DNA of 64,000 bases from Pirellulales bacterium. GTDB lineage: Bacteria > Planctomycetota > Planctomycetia > Pirellulales > JACPPG01. Position numbers and translations under genes: made by a program. The notes beneath the pieces are model-generated. The model saw nothing but the letters and a program-made list of their open reading frames with translations. It ran no database searches and had not been told where the DNA came from. The stretch lies in NCBI GenBank assembly GCA_036499395.1, contig DASYDW010000116.1, positions 1-64,000 of the forward strand, read 5' to 3'. Shown here piece after piece: positions 16,797-25,658 of this stretch (the first letter of the stretch is position 1; each line of letters opens with the position of its first letter).

Positions 16797-18182
16797 GTGA
16801 GTCGTGCGATGCGGCTTCTGTTCGGCGCTCTCGGAATTGCCCTGGGGTTGCCGCACAGTCTGCTAGCACAGCAATCGCAGCAAGGTGCGATTGCGCATCT
16901 GCCCAGCCGTCCGGTCGTGCAACGGCTCGTGCCGCCGGAGCAAACCTATGAAGCGGTCCCGGCGCCCGCCGCCGGTGGCGCAGCCGTCGCCATGCGTGGT
17001 CCGCCGGGAGCCTCTTTGACTTTGGATCAGGCCACCGATCTGGCTGTCCAAAACAATCCGTTGTTGGCACGGTCGCGCGCTCAAATCGATTCCAAGATCG
17101 GCACCGCGATTCAGGCCGGCATCTGGGCCAATCCGCGCTACGACTCCAACAACCCGCAAGTCTTCGCCGGCAACCTGAGCCAATACAACGTGGGGTTCCA
17201 GCAAGAGATTCCGGTCATGGGCAAGCTGCGTTTGGATCGTGCTGCCGCGATGCAGGACGTCTACCAGGCACGATTTGCCTACATCCATCAGCGTTTCGAG
17301 CTACTGACGGCGGTGCGCCAGCAGTTCTATCGAGTTCTCGCCCAGGAACGGCGCGTGGCAGTACTCGGTGAGTTGGTCGAAATCGCCACCCGCTCGCACG
17401 CGGCAGCGCAGCAGCGCGAGAAAGCAGGTCAGGTCGCGGAAACGGATGTGCTGCTGTTGCTCATCGAATTGCAGCAAGCGCGCATCGCCTTGGAAAACTC
17501 GCAGGTCATATTGGCCGGCACCCGTCGCGCGCTCGCGGCCACAATGGGCCTGCCCATGCTGTCGATTCAAGACACGCTGGGAGAACTCACCAGCCGGCTG
17601 CCCGAATTCGAGGAAGGGCCGATGCGCGAGTTTGTCGCCACGCAAAATGCCCAGATCCAAGAGGCCCGGTTGCAAGTGACGCAGAATCAGATCCTGCTGC
17701 AGCGCGCGCAAGTCGAACCGTATCCGAATCCTTACACGGGTCCCGCGGTGGCCTGGGGCCCAAGCTCAGGAAGCGGCGGCACGTCGGGAAGTCAATTCTG
17801 GTACAATTTGCAGATGAATGTGCCGGTCTGGAATCTCAACCAGGGCGGAATTCGAGCCGCCAACGCCAACATTCGCGACGCCCGCGCATCGATAGGCGTA
17901 CTACAGAACGATTTGCTGCGCCAGTCGGCCGAGACTCTGGCCGCTTACCGATCAGCCCGCGACCGGGCGCGATACATTGGCGAGAAGATTCTCCCCACCG
18001 CCGAGCGCACTTGGCGTTTAATGCAAAACGCCTACGAGGTCGGACAGGTCGACGTGGCGCCGGTCTTGCAGGCGCAAAAGGCGCTCACGCAGGTCAACCT
18101 CGACTACATCGAAGCGCTGGAGAGTTCTTGGGAAAACGCGGCAACCTTGGCCGGTTTATTGCAGGTTGAACTCTTTCCCTAA
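16797..18182 (+). CDS. TolC/CusC-type outer membrane efflux protein
   Basis: The 461-residue product is an outer membrane factor: signal peptide (GALGIALGLPHSLLAQQ), then two repeats of the OEP fold with long Ala/Gln-rich helices and the typical start LTLDQATDLAVQNNPLL and late QVDVAPVLQAQKALTQV motifs. It would form the trimeric exit duct for the adaptor and RND pump that follow at 18443 and 20094. The GTG at 16797 has AAGGAC about 8 bases upstream; an ATG at 16809 is an alternative. No lipobox is seen. A 260-base gap with its own promoter candidate separates it from the adaptor. Confidence 0.9.
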   Translation: MSRAMRLLFGALGIALGLPHSLLAQQSQQGAIAHLPSRPVVQRLVPPEQTYEAVPAPAAGGAAVAMRGPPGASLTLDQATDLAVQNNPLLARSRAQIDSKIGTAIQAGIWANPRYDSNNPQVFAGNLSQYNVGFQQEIPVMGKLRLDRAAAMQDVYQARFAYIHQRFELLTAVRQQFYRVLAQERRVAVLGELVEIATRSHAAAQQREKAGQVAETDVLLLLIELQQARIALENSQVILAGTRRALAATMGLPMLSIQDTLGELTSRLPEFEEGPMREFVATQNAQIQEARLQVTQNQILLQRAQVEPYPNPYTGPAVAWGPSSGSGGTSGSQFWYNLQMNVPVWNLNQGGIRAANANIRDARASIGVLQNDLLRQSAETLAAYRSARDRARYIGEKILPTAERTWRLMQNAYEVGQVDVAPVLQAQKALTQVNLDYIEALESSWENAATLAGLLQVELFP

Positions 18183-18377
18183 CGGCATTGTAACCAAACG
18201 GCCGAGCGCTCCGATCTCGCCAGTATGCTTCTTTTATGTAGAGACCAGAACCGACGCGCCCGCCGGGTTCGTACTACAATTGGCGAGGTATGCGGGCATT
18301 GTGGCGCGGTCGGCGCGCTACGGAGTGCGCCACATAGGCCTCGAAAAAGTGCGTTGTGACGGATGCCGCAATCGCGC

Positions 18378-18407
18378 TTGACAGTAGACGAAACCTTCAA
18401 CGATACT
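18378..18407 (+). promoter_or_regulatory. candidate sigma70-type promoter for the adaptor gene
   Basis: A perfect TTGACA (18378-18383) is followed after 18 bases by GATACT (18402-18407), 35 bases before the adaptor ATG at 18443. This is the best consensus match I found in the window and suggests that the adaptor, and perhaps the pump, can be transcribed without the outer membrane gene. Confidence 0.5.
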
Positions 18408-18442
18408 TCGATTTAGGTATCCTTCTGGTCGCGCGTGGCGGC

Positions 18443-19900
18443 ATGAATCGCAGATTCTCTATACGCAAGATTGTGCCTTGGATCGTCGTCGGGATTCCCA
18501 TCCTGACGGTCAGTGCGATCGCCTTGCGCGGGTACGAACAGTGGGAGAATCCGCCACAGGTCTTCGATCCGGATCATGACCCGCAAGCGCTCGTCACCTT
18601 GGCGCCCGGTCAAACGGACACTCTGCGATTCGCGCCCGAGGCTCTGAAAAAGATGGGCTATCGCATGGCGACCGTTGAACCCGCTCCCCCGCCCCCCCCC
18701 TTGCGACTGCAAGGCCGCGTCGACCTCGACCCGGAGTCCTTGGTGCATGTGAAGCCCCGTTTCGCGGGCAAGGTGGTTGAAACGGGCAAGTTCGAGGAGG
18801 GGCCTCCCGGTGAACCACCGCGCACATTGCGCTACGGCGATCCGGTACGCAAGGATCAGGTTCTGGCCGTGATCTGGAGCACCGAGGTGGGAGCCAAGAA
18901 GAGCGAACTCGTCGACGCTCTTTCGAAACTGCACACTAACAAGGAAATTCTGGCGCGCCTTGAACGTGCCGAACAGGGCGCCATCGCTCAGCGCGCCATT
19001 ATCGATGCCAATCGTGAATATCAGCAGGCGATGGTCGCCGTGCAGGATGCCGAACGCACGCTCCTCTCGTGGGGGCTGCTCGAGAAAGACCTTGATGAGG
19101 TCTACGGCGAGGCGAAAAAGCTCGAACACCAGAAACCGCAGGACGGTAATAAGATCGGCGAAGCACCGCGCGACGTCCGCGAAGTAGGTATTGAAAAAAG
19201 CTGGGCCAACACCGAGCTGCGGTCCCCGATCGACGGCCAGATACTGGAAAAGAACTTCAACGTCGGCGATCTTGTCGACCCTTCGGACGATCTCTTCAAG
19301 ATCGCCGATACGAGCCACGTCCGCATATCTGCCCGCGTCTACGAAGAAGACTTACCGACGCTCCGTCACGTACCCTTGGAGAAGCGTCGCTGGAAGATCG
19401 ACTTGATTTCGGATCCCTTCGATGAGCCCATCGAAGGCCGGTTCGAATTGGTCGGCGGAATCATCGACCCTGCAGATCATACGGGCATTGTGATGGGCAA
19501 GTTGGAGAATAAGAGCGGCCGCATGAACCTGGGCCAGTTCGTCACGGCCAACATTGCCATGGCGGCCGATCCGGCAATGGTTGCCGTGCCGGCCAAAGCC
19601 GTGATCGAAGATGGCAGCCTGGTGGCCGTCTTCGTTCAGGACAATCGTCATCCCGATGATTTCACGCGACGGCTCGTGGCCATCACCAGCCGCCTGCCAG
19701 GAAAAGTATTTGTTCGAAGCGAGCCGCACGAAGCCGAGCGAGCCTTGGGAGCTTCGTCGTTGAAGGCAGGCGAGCGGGTGCTGGCCTCGGGCGTCCCCGA
19801 GCTGAGCGCCGAACTCGCAGTTCTCAAAGCCTCGCAGCCGCAGGTCCAGGCGCAGGCGCCGCATCCTTTGAATTTGCTGCTGCGGCCGGCCGGCGAGTGA
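18443..19900 (+). CDS. RND efflux periplasmic adaptor (CusB/HlyD family)
   Basis: The 485-residue membrane-fusion protein has an N-terminal membrane anchor (about 10-30, IVPWIVVGIPILTVSAIAL), a barrel-sandwich half-motif near VHVKPRFAGKV, a helical hairpin (about 150-220) and the second lipoyl half with TELRSPIDGQIL, followed by beta-barrel sequence (ADTSHVRISARVYEED). It bridges the inner-membrane pump and the outer membrane factor. The Met-rich N-terminal Cu-binding segment of E. coli CusB is not seen. The ATG at 18443 puts the anchor at the N-terminus; the frame is open further upstream. A Pro-rich run (PAPPPPPP) follows the anchor region. Confidence 0.88.
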   Translation: MNRRFSIRKIVPWIVVGIPILTVSAIALRGYEQWENPPQVFDPDHDPQALVTLAPGQTDTLRFAPEALKKMGYRMATVEPAPPPPPLRLQGRVDLDPESLVHVKPRFAGKVVETGKFEEGPPGEPPRTLRYGDPVRKDQVLAVIWSTEVGAKKSELVDALSKLHTNKEILARLERAEQGAIAQRAIIDANREYQQAMVAVQDAERTLLSWGLLEKDLDEVYGEAKKLEHQKPQDGNKIGEAPRDVREVGIEKSWANTELRSPIDGQILEKNFNVGDLVDPSDDLFKIADTSHVRISARVYEEDLPTLRHVPLEKRRWKIDLISDPFDEPIEGRFELVGGIIDPADHTGIVMGKLENKSGRMNLGQFVTANIAMAADPAMVAVPAKAVIEDGSLVAVFVQDNRHPDDFTRRLVAITSRLPGKVFVRSEPHEAERALGASSLKAGERVLASGVPELSAELAVLKASQPQVQAQAPHPLNLLLRPAGE

Positions 19901-19974
19901 CGGATTACATTTCGCTAAGCAAGCGCCAAATTTGCCGCGCTTTCCGACACGGACGCTCACAGGGAGGGACCGCG

Positions 19975-20100
19975 ATGCGTAGAAAGTCAGAGGGTTCCTT
20001 GCTTCCCTCACCCGCGCTGGCGACCCATGCTTATTTAACATTTCGCCAGAAGCCTTGTCACCAACGGCGTACTCGTGCGACAGGCAAACTGTCATGGTAG
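19975..20100 (+). CDS. possible 41-residue leader peptide overlapping the RND start
   Basis: An ATG at 19975 with a strong AGGGAGGG seven bases upstream opens a 41-codon frame (starts MRRKSEGSLLPS, basic overall) whose TAG at 20098-20100 overlaps the RND pump ATG at 20094 in ATGGTAG. The pump itself has no good Shine-Dalgarno, so translational coupling through this leader is plausible. There is no homology evidence; the frame may be a chance one. Confidence 0.35.
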   Translation: MRRKSEGSLLPSPALATHAYLTFRQKPCHQRRTRATGKLSW

Positions 20101-23100
20101 CGAAACTCGTTCAATGGGCTCTCAATAGCCCGGTCGTGGTGCTGCTCGTCGCGCTGGCGCTGGTGCTGGTTGGCGGTTACGCATTTACGCACGTCAACGT
20201 CGAAGCCTATCCCGACCCCGCGCCGGCCATCGTCGAGGTCGTGGCACAATATCCCGGCGCGAGCGCCGAGGAAATCGAGCGCCAAGTTACGATTCCCCTG
20301 GAAGTGGCCCTGGCCGGCATACCCGGCCTGAAGTACACGCGCGCCAAGTCGATGTTCGGTCTGTCCCACTTGCGCAACCAGTTCGAGTATGGCGTCGACT
20401 ACGAATACGCGCGGCAACAGGTCATCAACCGCTTGCAATCGGTCGATCTACCGCCGGGTGTGACGCCGCAGATCTCGCCCGCTTCCCCCATCGGCGAAAT
20501 CGTTCGCTACACCCTAACCAGTCCACGCGACTCGCATGGACGGCCGATCTATACGCTCAATGACTTAAAGTCGCTGCAAGATTGGACGCTGCAGCGCGAG
20601 TTTCGCCGCGTGCCGCGCATTGCCGGCGTCGTCAGCACGGGTGGCGAGGTGAAACGCTATGAGATCCGCCCCGATCCCGATCGCTTGAAGGAATACGGCA
20701 TCACCCTCAGCCAGTTGCAGGACGCCGTCAAGCAGAGCAACGCCAACGTCGGCGGCGACTATGTCGTTCAAGGAGATACGATCCAGATCGTGCGTGGTAT
20801 CGGGCTGATCGGCGGCGGCGAAGATCCGATGCTGGTCGCCATGCAAATGAAGACCCCCGAGGAGGCCGCGGCGTATTTGCGCTCCGAGGAAAACCGCCGC
20901 ATCCAGGAAATCCGCCGCATCGTTATCGCGGCCACCAACAACGTGCCGATCCGTGTCGAGCACGTCGTCGAAGGAGGCCCGGTAAAGACCGGCGGCGCGC
21001 TCGGCGAGCGCGGAGTCGTCGTCAACCATCAAACTCGCCAAGGACGGCTGGCCATGACCAGACCGCTGCAGAATGAGCATGAAGAGGACATTCTCGACGC
21101 TCAGGGGCAGCGGCAATGGGTGGACCTGGAAGACGAAATCCAGGGCATCATCCTGCTGCGCAAAGGGGAACAATCGATCCCGGCACTGACTGACGTGCTG
21201 GCCAAGATCGAAGACATGAACAATACGCCAGGGCGTCTGCTGCCCGGCGTGCGTATCGAGCCTTTCTACGACCGGTCGCGACTGATCAGCGTTACGACCG
21301 AGACGGTGCGCGAGAACCTGGTCGTGGGAATGCTACTGGTGTCCGTGATTTTGCTGATGTTCCTCAGCAACGTCCGCGCAGCCCTGATTGTGGCCATCAA
21401 CATCCCCCTGGCCTTGCTGTTCGCGTTCGCCATTTTGTTCCTGCGCAACAAATCGGCCAACCTGCTGTCGATCGGCGCCGTCGACTTCGGCATCATCGTC
21501 GACTCGTCGGTGATCATGGTCGAGAACATCTACCGTCGACTCAGCGCGGGCGAGAACGCCAACTTGCCGCTCAAGGATCGCATCCTCCGCGCCTCGCGCG
21601 AGGTCGAGCGCAGCCTGTTCTTCTCGACGATCATCATGATCTGCGCCATGCTCCCGCTGTTCACTATGACGGGTCCTGAAGGCCAGATCTTCGGCCCGAT
21701 GGCAGACACCTATGCTTTTGCCTTGGCCGGTGCCCTCGTGTTGGCGCTCACCGTTTCGCCAGTGCTTTGCTCGATTCTTTTCAAGCGGCTCAAACCCGGA
21801 CACGACAATATCCTGGTCCGCGCCCTCAAGGCGTTCACGCTGGCCGAATTGGAAGTGCTGCTCAAACACCGCTTCCTGACGATGCTGTTCTTCGGCTTCA
21901 TTTCCGTGGGAACGATCTGCTACTTGCCCTTCCTCGGTCGTGAGTTCATGCCCGAACTCGAAGAGGGAAATATGATCGTACGTGGCACGTTCCCCGTGAA
22001 TGTGTCGTTGGACGAAGCGGTGGAAAAGGCCAAGATCGCGCGCAGCATCATGACCAAGTACCCGGAAGTCCGTCTGGCGACGTCGCAAATCGGACGTCCG
22101 GACGACGGTACCGATCCGACGGGCTACTACAACGTGGAGTGCTTCGTACCGCTCTATCCGCCTGATGAATGGCCAAAGATCGACGGTCGCCGGCGCAACA
22201 AAGAGGAATTGATCCGCGACATGAACGAAGAATTGTCGCGCAACCTGGTCGGGATCAGTTGGGATTTTTCGCAAATGATCCGCGACAACGTCATGGAATC
22301 ATTGTCCGGCGTCAAAGGCGAGAACTCGGTGAAGATTATCGGCCCCCAGCTCGACGAGTTGGAAGACCTGGCCGGTCAATTCAATAGCGTTCTTTCCAGC
22401 GTGCCTGGCATCGTCGATCCCGGCGTATTCCACATCCGCGGCCAATCGAACCTGGCCTTTCCCGTCGATCGCGAAAAATGCGCCTTGTGGGGCGTCAGCG
22501 TGGCCGACGTCGAGGACGTCATTCAAACGGCCGTGGGTGGCAAACCGTTTACCGACATGGTCGAAGGAGAACGTTCGTTCGATGTCACCCTTCGTTGGCC
22601 CAAGGATCTGCGCCAAACCGAGGAACAGATTCTAGATATTCCCGTCGACGTCGTAAAAAACAACATCCCCGTCGCCGACAACACGACAGGCTCTGGCACG
22701 CTGTCCGCCATCGGCACGAGTGTCGCGCAGCCGAACATCACTGGCAGCTCGTACAGCGCCACCGGTGGCACCGTCAGCCGTGTGCCGCGCCGCCGGTTGA
22801 AGGATCTCGTGACCCCGATCGATGTCCAAGGTGTCCCCGATCCGCATGGCACATTCGTGCGTCCCGGCGCCGCTATCATTTCTCGCGAGCAAGGAAACCG
22901 TCTCATCGCAGTGAAGTTTGGCGTTCGCGGGCGCGACCTGGCCAGCGCCGTCGCCGAAGCGCAGGCCAAAACGGCCAGCCTGCTCAAGCCTCCCTACCGC
23001 GCCGTGTGGAGCGGTGAGTTCCAGCAAATGCAAGAAGCCGAGCAGCGCATGGCGATCATCGTCGGTTTGGCGATGGTGCTCATCATGGTCATGCTCTATT

Positions 23101-23558
23101 TGGCGTTTCGATCTTTGCTCGATGCCATCGTGGTCCTGGCCAATGTGGCCATCATGTCGATGGGAGGGGTCTGGACCCTCTGGCTCACTGGATTGAACTT
23201 CAACGTCTCGGCCGCGGTCGGCTTTGTGTCGATTCTCGGCGTGGCGGTCATGAATGGCCTGTTGCTCGTTTCGTCATTCAATGCCCTGCGCGCCAGCGGA
23301 GTTCCTCTTCACTCGGCAATCCGCACCGGCTCGCTGAACCGGATCCGACCTTTGACGATGACCGCGCTGACTGCCATCTTGGGGTTGTTACCCGCCGCGT
23401 TGTCGACCAAGATCGGCGCCCAGTCACAACGTCCGCTGGCTATCGTGGTCGTGGGGGGCATGGTGACGACCCTGCTGATGTTCAACTTGATCCCCGTGCT
23501 CTACAGCTTTTATGGCCATCGCGAGCCTCCCGAAGGGGCCGGACATCTGGCTGAATAA
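20094..23558 (+). CDS. heavy-metal-type RND efflux pump (CzcA/CusA-like)
   Basis: The 1154-residue pump has the RND plan: TM1 near residue 12-30, a large periplasmic loop, TM2-6, a second loop and TM8-12. TM4 holds the HME-class proton-relay motif DFGIIVDSSVIMVEN, with Asp, Asp and Glu spaced as in CzcA Asp402/Asp408/Glu415. It is ~110 residues longer than CusA; extra sequence sits near residues 300-365 and 855-900, at equivalent places in the two pseudo-symmetric halves. The metal exported cannot be read from sequence. It follows the outer membrane factor and adaptor. Confidence 0.9.
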   Translation: MVAKLVQWALNSPVVVLLVALALVLVGGYAFTHVNVEAYPDPAPAIVEVVAQYPGASAEEIERQVTIPLEVALAGIPGLKYTRAKSMFGLSHLRNQFEYGVDYEYARQQVINRLQSVDLPPGVTPQISPASPIGEIVRYTLTSPRDSHGRPIYTLNDLKSLQDWTLQREFRRVPRIAGVVSTGGEVKRYEIRPDPDRLKEYGITLSQLQDAVKQSNANVGGDYVVQGDTIQIVRGIGLIGGGEDPMLVAMQMKTPEEAAAYLRSEENRRIQEIRRIVIAATNNVPIRVEHVVEGGPVKTGGALGERGVVVNHQTRQGRLAMTRPLQNEHEEDILDAQGQRQWVDLEDEIQGIILLRKGEQSIPALTDVLAKIEDMNNTPGRLLPGVRIEPFYDRSRLISVTTETVRENLVVGMLLVSVILLMFLSNVRAALIVAINIPLALLFAFAILFLRNKSANLLSIGAVDFGIIVDSSVIMVENIYRRLSAGENANLPLKDRILRASREVERSLFFSTIIMICAMLPLFTMTGPEGQIFGPMADTYAFALAGALVLALTVSPVLCSILFKRLKPGHDNILVRALKAFTLAELEVLLKHRFLTMLFFGFISVGTICYLPFLGREFMPELEEGNMIVRGTFPVNVSLDEAVEKAKIARSIMTKYPEVRLATSQIGRPDDGTDPTGYYNVECFVPLYPPDEWPKIDGRRRNKEELIRDMNEELSRNLVGISWDFSQMIRDNVMESLSGVKGENSVKIIGPQLDELEDLAGQFNSVLSSVPGIVDPGVFHIRGQSNLAFPVDREKCALWGVSVADVEDVIQTAVGGKPFTDMVEGERSFDVTLRWPKDLRQTEEQILDIPVDVVKNNIPVADNTTGSGTLSAIGTSVAQPNITGSSYSATGGTVSRVPRRRLKDLVTPIDVQGVPDPHGTFVRPGAAIISREQGNRLIAVKFGVRGRDLASAVAEAQAKTASLLKPPYRAVWSGEFQQMQEAEQRMAIIVGLAMVLIMVMLYLAFRSLLDAIVVLANVAIMSMGGVWTLWLTGLNFNVSAAVGFVSILGVAVMNGLLLVSSFNALRASGVPLHSAIRTGSLNRIRPLTMTALTAILGLLPAALSTKIGAQSQRPLAIVVVGGMVTTLLMFNLIPVLYSFYGHREPPEGAGHLAE

Positions 23559-23659
23559 AAACCGGCCCCGTCCTGGTGCAGCAGATAGCGGCCGCGATTT
23601 AGGGGTAGAGGGGGCGACTCAGATATCCATGCGCCGGCCGGAATGCCGTGGCTCCGCGA

Positions 23660-24937
23660 TCAAGAAGCGGCGTTTCGTTCGCCCAAGAGCGAATTGCTGA
23701 ACAACAGTCCGGCAACCAGCGCGATTCCGACCAGGAACATCTGAAAAGCCGAGTCCACGCCGTGGTCGGTATCCTGGCTGAGGAACGCCTCGAGACTGCG
23801 ATACCCGATCGATCCCGGCACCAATAGCGCAATGCCAGGCACGATCACAAGCTCGGCGGCGCGACGACTGAAGCGCGCATAAAGGTTGCCAGCGATTCCC
23901 AGCAACGTCGCTGCCAGAAACGGGCCGGCCAACTCACCGACGTACGTTTTGCCGAATCGCGAGCCGACCAGCGCAACGATCGAAGCACACAGGATGATAC
24001 TGAAGTCACTCGCGCGGGCGCGAAACCGCAGCAACGATCCCACGGCCACGATGAGTAGAGCTGGCAATAAAAACCACTCCGGTAGATGAGCCGGTTCGAC
24101 GTCGCGAATCTTCGGCCATATCTCGGCCAACTGATACCCAGTCACGGAACCCAACGTCAGCGCGAGAAATACCGTGCCCACGTTGGCCAGCCGGCTGGCG
24201 CCGGCAGTGAGTTGGCCATTGGCCAATTCCTCGAGCGAATCGACAAGCGCGATGCCAGGCAACAAGACAACCAGTCCCGCCGCCAATGGAATCCAGCCCC
24301 CATAGGCGCCGAAGATCTCATCGGCCGATCCGGCGATGAAAGCCGCGGCAGCCGCGGCGATGAGTTCAAACGGCCGTCCCGCGCGACGATACCGCTCCAT
24401 CACAAACGCCAGGATGCCCACTGCCAATCCGACGCAGGTCGAGACGATCAGCTCTTGCCAGCCGCCGCCGAAGAAAACGGAAAACGGCGCGGCACTGAGC
24501 GTGTAGGCAGCCACGGTTGGTAGAAAACCGCGCGGTATCGCGGATTGCATGATCTTGGCGATTTTGGCCTCGCCCGCCACCGGCGTCATCGAACCGTCGA
24601 TCAAACGATCAGCCACGAGCATGATCTGCGACAACCGATCCAAGTCGACCGCGCTCGGCTTCATGCGCAAGACAAAGGTGATCGGCCCTTCCGCCCGATG
24701 AATCGACAGAAAATGCCCCGTCGGCAGAATGAAGGCTTGAAGTGGAACCTGGAACCGCTCGGCAACCTGCACCAAAGTTCGTTCGACCTTGTGCGCCGCC
24801 TGCCCCATTTGATGCAGCGCCGTTCCCAACGCCACCAGCAAGCGCACGACTTCGTTCAGGTTCGCATCGAGCGAAATATTCTGCGTGATAACCGAATCAT
24901 ACAGGCTCTCCTGTTTCGACCGCGGATCAGGCTTCAT
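23660..24937 (-). CDS. ThrE-family threonine/serine exporter
   Basis: The 425-residue protein matches the two-domain ThrE layout. Residues about 25-265 have the DUF1212 region, including a cytoplasmic hydrolase-like start (RLLVALGTALHQMG, LPTGHFLSIHRAEG) and membrane helices, with the PGIALVDSLEELANGQLTAGASRL motif region near the middle. The C-terminal ~150 residues form a second helix bundle (ThrE_2). The family exports Thr/Ser or dicarboxylates using the proton gradient. It ends convergently with the RND pump (101-base gap) and starts at an ATG. Confidence 0.85.
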   Translation of the reverse strand: MKPDPRSKQESLYDSVITQNISLDANLNEVVRLLVALGTALHQMGQAAHKVERTLVQVAERFQVPLQAFILPTGHFLSIHRAEGPITFVLRMKPSAVDLDRLSQIMLVADRLIDGSMTPVAGEAKIAKIMQSAIPRGFLPTVAAYTLSAAPFSVFFGGGWQELIVSTCVGLAVGILAFVMERYRRAGRPFELIAAAAAAFIAGSADEIFGAYGGWIPLAAGLVVLLPGIALVDSLEELANGQLTAGASRLANVGTVFLALTLGSVTGYQLAEIWPKIRDVEPAHLPEWFLLPALLIVAVGSLLRFRARASDFSIILCASIVALVGSRFGKTYVGELAGPFLAATLLGIAGNLYARFSRRAAELVIVPGIALLVPGSIGYRSLEAFLSQDTDHGVDSAFQMFLVGIALVAGLLFSNSLLGERNAAS

Positions 24938-25213
24938 GCGAACACGCGAAATCGTAAGGGGTCATCGGCGGCGATAATCGGGCGGAACAAGCTGCTCGCG
25001 ATCTCGTCATTCAATTCGAACGATAGCCGCACGCCATGCAAATCGTCGTCGAGAAGCTACGAATAGAAAAGTGTACTATCGCCTCGCGGTACTGTCGCCG
25101 GAACCGTCGTCACAATCGTCACACGATCCTGGTTCGGCTTACTGCGACCAATGATAAGATGGCCGCTGGTGGCACGGATCGCGTTTCCTCTTTTCAAACT
25201 CGGTAGGGAAATC

Positions 25214-25648
25214 ATGGGAATCTTCAAACGCCTGGATCACGTGTCGATCGGCGTCATCGATATAGATCGCGCCTGGCGATTGTTCGTCGACGTTTTAGGT
25301 GGAGAGCCTCTGGCCGATCGCGGCGAGACCTCGTCCGAAGGTTTTCAGTGGGCCACCTTCCGCCTTGGCGGCAAGAAACTGGAGTTGGTCTCGCCGACCA
25401 TTCCCGGCGAAGGGGGCGTCGGTCGTTACATTGCTCGCCACGGCGAGGGTTTTCACCATCTGTCGATCAGCGTCGAAAATCTGCCTGACGCGATCAAATA
25501 TTTCGAATCGCAGGACATACGCGTGCTGGCCGCGAACTACGACAACCCAAATTGGCGGCATTGCTACTTGCATCCGCAAGATACGTGCGGCGCGCTGATT
25601 CAGGTCTTTGAAGAAAACGAGAAAACGTTGGGCGATGCAGACGCGTGA
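25214..25648 (+). CDS. VOC (glyoxalase/methylmalonyl-CoA epimerase-like) protein
   Basis: The 144-residue protein contains two beta-alpha-beta-beta-beta units of the vicinal-oxygen-chelate fold. Metal ligands are likely His in RLDHVSIGV near residue 8, His in GEGFHHLSI, and Glu in ALIQVFEE. The GEGFHH segment and length resemble methylmalonyl-CoA epimerase, but no mutase gene is adjacent, so a generic VOC call is safer. AGGGAA precedes the ATG at 25214. It ends 10 bases from the convergent mprF stop. Confidence 0.82.
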   Translation: MGIFKRLDHVSIGVIDIDRAWRLFVDVLGGEPLADRGETSSEGFQWATFRLGGKKLELVSPTIPGEGGVGRYIARHGEGFHHLSISVENLPDAIKYFESQDIRVLAANYDNPNWRHCYLHPQDTCGALIQVFEENEKTLGDADA

Positions 25649-25658
25649 AACGTGTGGC

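Noticed and set aside
21333..22274. 313-codon minus-strand frame
   Set aside because: Antisense to the RND pump; His/Asp/Arg-rich low-complexity content typical of GC-rich shadows.
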